The position numbers and the translations under genes are program-made. Below are positions 13,684 to 19,142 of a DNA stretch of 19,142 nt, in pieces (positions within the stretch are counted from its first letter, which is position 1; each line of letters begins with the position of its first letter). The stretch lies in assembly GCA_050693875.1 (NCBI GenBank), contig JBOGWP010000078.1, forward strand, positions 1 to 19,142, in the 5' to 3' direction. The stretch comes from JBOGWP01 sp050693875 (GTDB lineage Bacteria; Actinomycetota; CADDZG01; JAHWKV01; JBOGWP01). The notes beneath the pieces are model-generated. The model made no database searches, was not told the origin of the DNA, and saw only the letters and a list, made by a program, of their open reading frames with translations.

Positions 13684-13997
13684 CCGTTCCCTCGCCGCAA
13701 GGCACCGCAGCGGCTTCACGTTTCACTCGCCCATAACGACGCCGCTTGCCTCGTTTCACACGCGCTCCGGCGGCGCCGGCGGGTCCCCCAGCAATCGGCC
13801 TGAATTTCGGCCGAGGGAGGACGGGCGAAGGCCACCGCCGGAGTCCGCCCCCGAGCGCGTGCGGGCAACTGTGGAGTGAAATACCCTTCGTCGAGTTCCG
13901 TCCAACCCCCGCGCCAGACCGGAAAAATATATATCTCTTGGCAGGCAACAACGCTGCCAGGATCGGGTAAAAGAAACCCGCCAGGAGGGACGGACGA
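13684..13997. other. Intergenic region with AT-rich tract and two short hairpins
   Basis: A striking A/T tract at 13922-13934 (AAAAATATATAT) stands out in this GC-rich DNA and may be the -10 region for the downstream ATPase gene. After it come two inverted repeats: TGGCAG/CTGCCA (13939-13944 and 13954-13959) and CGGGT/ACCCG (13964-13968 and 13976-13980). The second ends just before the AGGAGG ribosome site, so it could affect translation. No gene was seen. Confidence 0.45.
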
Positions 13998-14531
13998 ATG
14001 AGCCAGGGGCTCAAACTGCTGAGAACGTTCCCAGCTACGCCTCAAGCCCCGTCGGGGGCCCGGAGAACGCTTGTCTCCCTGACGAATGAGCTTGGGAACG
14101 AGCTCATGGACGACCTGCAGCTCATCGCAAGCGAGCTGGTCACCAACGCGGTTTGCCACGCCCACCTCTCACCGCAAGACGCGGTGGAGCTGAAGGTGAA
14201 CGTCCGGCCCCCGCCTCCCGGGACGGTGCGAATGGAGGTCCGAGGCCCCGGGGTTGCCTTCGAGCCCGCTCGGCGCAAGGCCGAGGTGGACGAAACTTTC
14301 GGACGCGGCCTGTTTCTCGTAAGCTGTATCGTGCACCGCTGGGGCGTCCGCCAGGAGGGCGCCGAGGTCGCGGTGTGGGCCGAGATCGATCTGGCCGGGA
14401 GCGCCCCGATTGGCACGGTCGCGGGTCGGCTGCATGAGGTCCGCGGCCCGGGGGTCGCGATCCCCGGGGCCCGCCACAACGATGTGGCACGAGAACCACG
14501 AGCTCTGATCCGCCGCGGCCGAAGCTCGTAG
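13998..14531 (+). CDS. RsbW-type ATP-binding protein (GHKL fold, anti-sigma-factor-like)
   Basis: A 177-aa protein with the HATPase_c_2 layout common in actinobacterial anti-sigma and regulatory kinases. The N-box is QLIASELVTNAVCHA (Glu46, Asn50) and the second glycine box is FGRGLFLVSCIVHRWGV (about 101-117). The first glycine box reads EVRGPGVAFEP; the usual aspartate (as in SDPGPGF-type boxes) is replaced by Gly, so ATP binding may be altered. The C-terminal 45 residues are not family-like and include EVRGPGVAIPGAR, a near copy of that box. An AGGAGG ribosome site precedes the ATG. No sigma factor or anti-anti-sigma gene is adjacent, so the partner is unknown. Confidence 0.8.
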   Translation: MSQGLKLLRTFPATPQAPSGARRTLVSLTNELGNELMDDLQLIASELVTNAVCHAHLSPQDAVELKVNVRPPPPGTVRMEVRGPGVAFEPARRKAEVDETFGRGLFLVSCIVHRWGVRQEGAEVAVWAEIDLAGSAPIGTVAGRLHEVRGPGVAIPGARHNDVAREPRALIRRGRSS

Positions 14532-14556
14532 GCAACCACGCGAAGAAGGGAGTGTC

Positions 14557-14889
14557 ATGGGACACGAAGAGCAGGACCTCTGGGAAGAGCATCACCACCA
14601 GCGGATCGTCCACACCCATCGCCACTATCACGTGACCCACAACTACAACAAGATGGTCGGCGGCTTCGACCATCTGAGCTCGGTCCACGAGCACGAGCAC
14701 GATCACGGCGACGTCACCCACACCCACTACCCGCATCAGGACTTCGAGCACGAGCACCAGGGCGAGGCGCACGTGCACGACCACGAGGTCCCGGTGAAGC
14801 CGCCGGCAGCCAACGGCGCAACCGCGGAGAAGAGCGCCGGCGGCAAGACCACCACGCGCAAGGGCACGACGAAGAAGACGACCGTCTAG
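14557..14889 (+). CDS. Histidine-rich small protein, probable metal binder
   Basis: A 110-aa protein with 22 histidines, all within the first 78 residues, many in alternating HxH patterns (VHTHRHYHVTH, VHEHEHDHGD, THTHYPH, FEHEHQ, AHVHDHEV). The last 30 residues switch to a Pro/Ala then Lys/Thr/Gly tail (KTTTRKGTTKKTT). No cysteines, signal peptide or membrane segment are present, so a cytosolic store, chaperone or buffer for Ni, Zn, Co or Cu is plausible. An AAGGGAG site precedes the ATG. It follows the RsbW-like gene by 25 bases and is probably cotranscribed with it. I do not know a characterised homologue; the reverse-strand frame here is hydrophobic only because His codons read as Val/Met. 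Confidence 0.85.
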   Translation: MGHEEQDLWEEHHHQRIVHTHRHYHVTHNYNKMVGGFDHLSSVHEHEHDHGDVTHTHYPHQDFEHEHQGEAHVHDHEVPVKPPAANGATAEKSAGGKTTTRKGTTKKTTV

Positions 14890-15020
14890 CAACCGCCGGC
14901 ACCTCCGACAACACCTCGGCGGTCGCGCAATCCGAACGCGCCGGCCGCTGCATCGTGGCGCGCCACGGGACGCGACCGTCTCGTCACGGCGCTGCGGCCC
15001 CGACCACGCCTGCGCGTCCG

Positions 15021-15060
15021 CTTGCTCCGCTCCGGGGCAAACAATTTCCTTGCTCCGCTC
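15021..15060. repeat. 12-bp direct repeat in the gap upstream of korA
   Basis: CTTGCTCCGCTC occurs at 15021-15032 and again at 15049-15060. The 273-base gap (14890-15162) otherwise holds a -10-like TACGAT (15123-15128) without a good -35, and no gene. The repeat could be a regulatory site of the korAB operon. Confidence 0.45.
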
Positions 15061-15162
15061 AATTGGTCTGCGGAACCGGTCGATGAAAGCCGGATGCGGT
15101 CGGAAGCCAACGCTGGCAGTGCTACGATGAATTCACCAGAGCCTGAAAGGTAGAGCTTCAAA

Positions 15163-17033
15163 ATGACGTCGGCTCCGGTCCAGGAGCTGGATCGTGTTGT
15201 CGTGCGGTTTGCGGGGGATTCCGGTGACGGGATGCACTCACCGGCCATCGCTTTGCCAACGCCACCGCCGTTCTCGGCAACGACCTCTCCACACTTCCCG
15301 ACTTCCCCGCCGAGATTCGCGCGCCGGCCGGGACGCTGCACGGCGTCTCGTCGTATCAAATCCAATTCGCCGACTACGACATCCTGACTCCGGGCGACGC
15401 CCCCGATGTGCTCGTTGCGATGAACCCCGCCGCGCTCAAGGCCAACATCAAGGACGTGGTTCGAGGCGGCATCCTCATCGTCAACCGCGACTCCTTCACG
15501 AAGCGGAACCTCGAGAAGGCCGGGTTCGCGGCGAACCCGCTCGAGGACGGCTCGCTGGCTGGCTATCAACTGCACACGGTACCGATGACGAGCCTCACGG
15601 TGTCGGCCCTCAGGGATGCGGGAGTCGGCCGCAAAGACGCCGAACGTGCGAAGAACATGTTCGCCCTGGGGCTGACCACCTGGATGTTCCACCGGCCGCT
15701 CGAGCCCACGCTCGGGTTCGTGCGATCGAAGTTTGCCTCGAAGCCCGCCATCGCCGATGCGAACGTCGCCGCCCTCACCGCCGGCTACCACTACGGCGAG
15801 ACCACCGACGCGTTCGCGTCGTTCATCGTGCGCCCGGCCCCGCTCCACCCGGGGCGCTACCGGAACGTGACGGGGAACCAGGCGCTGGCCTGGGGGCTCA
15901 TCGCCTCGGCGCCGGCGCACCTGGCCAAGCTGCCCCTCTTCCTCGGCTCGTACCCGATCACGCCGGCCTCGGAGGTGCTGCACGAGCTCGCTCGCCTGAA
16001 GAACTTCGGCGTTCGCACCTTCCAGGCCGAGGACGAGATCGCGGCCGCAGGGGCCGCAGTCGGAGCGGCGTTTGGCGGAAGCCTGGCCGTCACCTGCACG
16101 AGCGGCCCGGGGATGGACCTGAAGGCCGAGACGATCGGGCTGGCGGCCTCCCTCGAGCTCCCGCTCATCGTCGTCGACATCCAGCGGGGCGGCCCCTCGA
16201 CAGGCCTCCCGACGAAGACCGAGCAAGCCGACCTGCTCCAGGCGATGTACGGGCGGCACGGTGAGGCGCCGCTGCCGGTCCTGGCGGCCCGCTCACCGTC
16301 GCACTGCTTCAGGGCCGCGATCGAAGCCGCTCGGATCGCCCTCGAGTACCGGACGCCGGTGATCCTGCTGTCCGACGGCGTTCTCGCAAACGGCTCCGAG
16401 CCCTGGCTCATCCCGTCGCTCGACGAGCTCCCCGACATCTCGGTTCCGTTCGCCACCGGGCCAAACCACGACGGCGAGTTCTGGCCGTACCTGCGGGATC
16501 CGAGGACGCTCGCGCGCCCGTGGGCCATCCCGGGCACACCGGGTCTCGAGCACCGGCTGGGCGGCCTTGAGAAGTCCGACGGGCGCGGCGACATCTCGTA
16601 CGAGCCGGCGAACCACGACCGCATGACCCACATCCGGGGGGCCCGGATCAAGGCGATCCAGAGCGAGATCCCCGAGATCGAGGTCGACGACCCCGACGGC
16701 GCGGACCTCCTCGTCCTCGGATGGGGCTCGACGTTCGGGCCGATCGGGGCCGGAGTTCGCAGAGTTCGGGCGCGAGGCCGGTCCGTCGCTCGGGCACACC
16801 TCGTGCACCTGAATCCGTTCCCGCCGAATCTCGGCGGAGTGCTGCGTTCCTATCGAGCGATCGTGGTCCCCGAGATGAACCTGGGTCAGTTGCAGAAGAT
16901 GATCCGCGCCGAGTACCTGGTCGACGCCCAGGGGTTCAACAAAGTCAAGGGAATTCCGTTCCGGGCTGCCGAGATCGAGAGCAGGCTGATCGAGGCCCTC
17001 GACGACCTCGACCGACGAGGGGGGGCTCGATGA
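15163..17033 (+). pseudogene. korA: 2-oxoacid:ferredoxin oxidoreductase, fused gamma-alpha subunit, one frameshift
   Basis: With KorB this enzyme interconverts 2-oxoglutarate and succinyl-CoA using ferredoxin. The N-terminal gamma domain starts RVVVRFAGDSGDGM, then a base is lost after 15236: adding one base restores QLTGHRFANATAVLGNDL, with no stop until the next ATG at 15408. The repaired protein is about 623 aa, the usual gamma-alpha fusion length. The alpha domain (about 220 onward) has SYPITPASEVL, QAEDEIAA, TSGPGMDLKAETIGLA and RGGPSTGLPTKTEQADLLQA. As written the product could start only at 15408 and lose about 80 residues. The stop overlaps the korB start as ATGA. 2-oxoglutarate specificity is inferred from resemblance to actinobacterial KorA; another oxoacid is possible. 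Confidence 0.9.
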
Positions 17034-18160
17034 CGGAGCACGACCACGCCGTCCGGCTTCGCGAGCAGGCGGCAACCGAAGACAAGGAAGAGCCGACAAC
17101 GCGGCAGGACTTCGCGTCCGACCAACAGGTGCGTTGGTGCCCCGGGTGCGGCGACTACGCCGTCCTCGCGGCCCTGCAGAGCTTCCTACCCGAGCTGGAG
17201 ATCCCGCGGGAGCGCTTCGTCTTCGTCTCGGGCATCGGCTGCTCCAGCCGGCTTCCCTACTACCTCAACACCTACGGGATCCACGGAATCCACGGGCGGG
17301 CTCCGGCGATCGCGACCGGTCTCGCGCTGACACGGCCCGACCTCGACGTGTGGGTCGTCACCGGCGACGGGGACGCTCTCTCGATCGGCGGCAACCACCT
17401 GATCCACGCCCTCCCCCGCAACGTCAAGGTGAAGATCCTGCTGCTCAACAACGAGGTCTACGGGCTGACGAAGGGGCAGTTCTCGCCCACCTCGCGGCTC
17501 GGGATGGTGACGAAGTCCGCTCCGTACGGAACGATCGACTGGCCCTTCAACCCCGTGTCGCTGGCGCTGGGGGCCGAGGCGACCTTCGTGGCCCGGACGC
17601 TCTACAGCGACCGCCGCGACATCATCGGGACGCTCCGGGCCGCCGCACGGCACCAGGGAAGCTCCTTTGTCGAGATCTACCAGGACTGTCCGGTCTTCAA
17701 CGACGGCGCATTCGACCCGCTCACCTCGAAGGGGGGGCGGGCCCGGAACTGGATCCCGCTGCGTCACAGAGAGAGGATCGTCTTCGGCGAGCGCGACGAG
17801 CTGGGCGTGGTGCTCGAGAACGGGTCCGCGCACGTGGTCGAGATCGGCGAGGTGGGCATCGACCGCATCGCCGTGCACGACGCCCACCGCGAGGATCCCA
17901 GCGTCGCCTTCGCCCTCTCCCGGCTCTCGCACACGCCGAACGGGCCCACTCCCATGGGGATCTTCCGATCGGTCGAGCGGCCCACCTACGACCGGCTGAT
18001 GGGCCAGCAGATCGCCGCGGCGCAGGCCAGGATGGGGCCCGGCGACCTCAGGCGGCTGTTGAGCTCCGGCGACACGTGGGTCGCGCCGGACCGCCGCGGC
18101 GGCGACCGCAGCGAGCTCTCCGGTCCCCGGAGACGCTCGTCGAACGGCGGTCGCCCGTAA
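17030..18160 (+). CDS. korB: 2-oxoacid:ferredoxin oxidoreductase beta subunit (TPP-binding)
   Basis: A 376-aa protein that binds thiamine diphosphate and an iron-sulfur cluster. WCPGCGDYAVL (Cys37 and Cys40) and GIGCSSRLPYY (Cys71) supply cluster ligands. The TPP motif runs from GDGDALSIGGNH (112-123) to NNEVYGLTKGQFSPTS (140-155). The first 30 residues are a charged extension, and the last 40 a basic, Ser/Arg-rich tail, longer than usual. It starts inside the korA stop codon and so is coupled to it. No ferredoxin gene is in the window. It is intact, unlike korA, which argues that the korA indel may not be real decay. Confidence 0.95.
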   Translation: MTEHDHAVRLREQAATEDKEEPTTRQDFASDQQVRWCPGCGDYAVLAALQSFLPELEIPRERFVFVSGIGCSSRLPYYLNTYGIHGIHGRAPAIATGLALTRPDLDVWVVTGDGDALSIGGNHLIHALPRNVKVKILLLNNEVYGLTKGQFSPTSRLGMVTKSAPYGTIDWPFNPVSLALGAEATFVARTLYSDRRDIIGTLRAAARHQGSSFVEIYQDCPVFNDGAFDPLTSKGGRARNWIPLRHRERIVFGERDELGVVLENGSAHVVEIGEVGIDRIAVHDAHREDPSVAFALSRLSHTPNGPTPMGIFRSVERPTYDRLMGQQIAAAQARMGPGDLRRLLSSGDTWVAPDRRGGDRSELSGPRRRSSNGGRP

Positions 18161-18188
18161 CCTGACCTCCGCCCGTATCCTGGTCTCG

Positions 18189-18938
18189 ATGCCGCCCGCG
18201 CTCGGCCTGCTGGGATCCGGAGAGTTCGAGCCCTGGGCCGAGCGGGTCGACCGTTGGCTGATCGACTCCTCGGCGACGGCCTCCGATCGTGTGATCGTGC
18301 TCCCCACCGCCAGCGCGCCCGAGGGGGACGACGTCTTCGACCGCTGGGCCCGCCTGGGCGTGGAGCACTACGAGCGAATGGGTGTAGCCCCAGAGGTGCT
18401 CTCGCTCAAGACACGCTCCGATGCCTTTCGCCCCGAGCTGGCTGCGCGGCTGGCGGGGGCGGGGATGGTCTTCTTCTCGGGAGGGAACCCGGCCCACCTG
18501 GTGCGGGCGCTGCACGGCACCCCTTTCTGGGACGCGCTGCTTGCAACGGTTGCTGGGGGGACGAGTCTGGGGGCTTGCAGCGCGGGCGTATCGATGCTCG
18601 GCAGGCTCACCGCCGACACCGCCGTCGAGGAGCTCAGGCCGGATGCCTGGGTCGAGGGAATGGGCTTCTTCCCGCGGGTCGTGTTCGGCCCGCACTGGGA
18701 TGCGCTGGACCGGTACCGGCCCGGCCTGCGTGCGCTGGTGCTCGAGGTCTACCCCAAGGAGTGCGCGTTCATCGGCATCGACGAGCGCACCGCGATTCTC
18801 GGCGATGGCCGGACCTTCCGGGTGGAGGGGCTCGGGGGGGTCAGCCTCATCCCGCCGCGAGCAGCCGGGGTGCGGCTTGCGCGGGGCGAGACCTTCCGGC
18901 TCGAGGCCCCGCCGACCGAGTACGCGCCCCCGGCTTGA
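18189..18938 (+). CDS. Cyanophycinase-like peptidase, S51 family
   Basis: A 249-aa protein with the class-I glutamine-amidotransferase-like fold of the S51 family (dipeptidase E and cyanophycinase). VIVLPTASAPEG comes first, followed by VFFSGGNPAHLVRAL (94-108) and the nucleophile elbow SLGACSAGVSML with Ser131. FGPHWDALDRYR (His169) is where cyanophycinases place their histidine-containing segment. There is no signal peptide, so it is likely cytosolic. It begins 28 bases after korB with no strong ribosome site, and may be read from the same transcript. No cyanophycin synthetase is nearby, so the substrate could be another Asp-containing peptide. Confidence 0.85.
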   Translation: MPPALGLLGSGEFEPWAERVDRWLIDSSATASDRVIVLPTASAPEGDDVFDRWARLGVEHYERMGVAPEVLSLKTRSDAFRPELAARLAGAGMVFFSGGNPAHLVRALHGTPFWDALLATVAGGTSLGACSAGVSMLGRLTADTAVEELRPDAWVEGMGFFPRVVFGPHWDALDRYRPGLRALVLEVYPKECAFIGIDERTAILGDGRTFRVEGLGGVSLIPPRAAGVRLARGETFRLEAPPTEYAPPA

Positions 18939-19070
18939 GGCGGGGAGCGACTCGGTTTCATGTCCGACTTTCTCAGAGGACGAGGAGAGCAAAGGTCGGC
19001 TGGGCGTGGAGTTCGCCCGGGGCTACAAGCCCGCGATCCGCGCCCATAGCAGGCCAAGGCCGAACTGCTC

Positions 19071-19093
19071 GTCCCCAACCGCTCTTTGGGGAC
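19071..19093 (+). terminator. Hairpin downstream of the S51 peptidase gene
   Basis: GTCCCCAA (19071-19078) and TTGGGGAC (19086-19093) form a perfect 8-bp stem with a 7-base loop. It lies 130 bases past the peptidase stop. It lacks a U-tract, so it is a weak terminator candidate. The rest of 18939-19142 shows no gene I can support. Confidence 0.4.
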
Positions 19094-19142
19094 TTGGCAC
19101 GGTAGCCAGACCGGGCGCGTCCACCTCGATGTCGCCATCTAG

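Noticed and set aside
14140..14892. 250-aa minus-strand frame with hydrophobic Val/Leu runs, like a membrane protein
   Set aside because: The hydrophobic runs come from His codons (CAC, CAT) read in reverse as Val and Met; it also crosses two well-supported plus-strand genes.
14886..16259. 457-aa minus-strand frame opposite korA
   Set aside because: The plus strand encodes conserved KorA motifs over this span; the reverse product is Arg/Gly-rich without family features.
17186..18307. 373-aa minus-strand frame opposite korB
   Set aside because: korB is intact and conserved on the plus strand, so this frame is a shadow.
1..19142. CRISPR array, tRNA, rRNA, insertion sequence or prophage
   Set aside because: No regularly spaced repeat-spacer pattern, cloverleaf-like sequence, transposase or phage gene was found by eye; short tRNAs could be missed without a covariance search.

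Overview
The window is GC-rich DNA with dense coding, strong G/C bias at third codon positions, several 4-bp start/stop overlaps, GTG starts and one leaderless-looking promoter. Together with an RsbW-like ATPase, a two-subunit KorAB and PEP carboxylase, this suggests an actinobacterium (Actinomycetota, perhaps a deep lineage such as Thermoleophilia) or a close GC-rich relative. The taxonomy is inference; no rRNA or tRNA gene was seen.

Layout. Position 1 to about 144: the start of a minus-strand gene leaving the window, preceded by tandem 23-bp repeats. 367-2328: a heme-dependent fatty-acid dioxygenase/peroxidase. 2430-3985 (minus): a two-gene operon of an ABM/LsrG-like monooxygenase and an iron-type alcohol dehydrogenase. 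4204-4764: a MazEF-type toxin-antitoxin pair whose toxin is frameshifted. 5011-5253 (minus): a small zinc-ribbon-like protein. 5489-10519: a potassium locus, with a KimA-like K+ importer (minus, two frameshifts), a divergent KdpD-type sensor kinase lacking the usual N-terminal domains, KdpE, and an 80-aa single-span membrane protein. 10534-13287 (minus): PEP carboxylase. 13504-14889: a 59-aa charged protein, an RsbW-type ATPase and a very histidine-rich protein. 15163-18160: 2-oxoacid:ferredoxin oxidoreductase korA (one frameshift) and korB. 18189-18938: a cyanophycinase-like S51 peptidase.

The most interesting system is the potassium locus. A 17-bp motif with the E. coli KdpE-box architecture (two 6-bp half-sites, 5-bp spacer, 11-bp period) lies upstream of kimA (minus strand, 7983-7967) and again upstream of the 80-aa membrane protein (10233-10249). 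The copies match at 13 of 17 positions. No kdpFABC is present here, so KdpDE may control a KimA-type importer and a new small membrane protein.

Four clear single-base indels (mazF, kimA twice, korA), and a possible fifth in the peroxidase, interrupt otherwise well-conserved proteins. Their spread across unrelated genes, with good conservation on both sides, points more to assembly or sequencing indels than to gene decay; reads must decide. PEP carboxylase and KorAB together would link anaplerosis and the TCA cycle.
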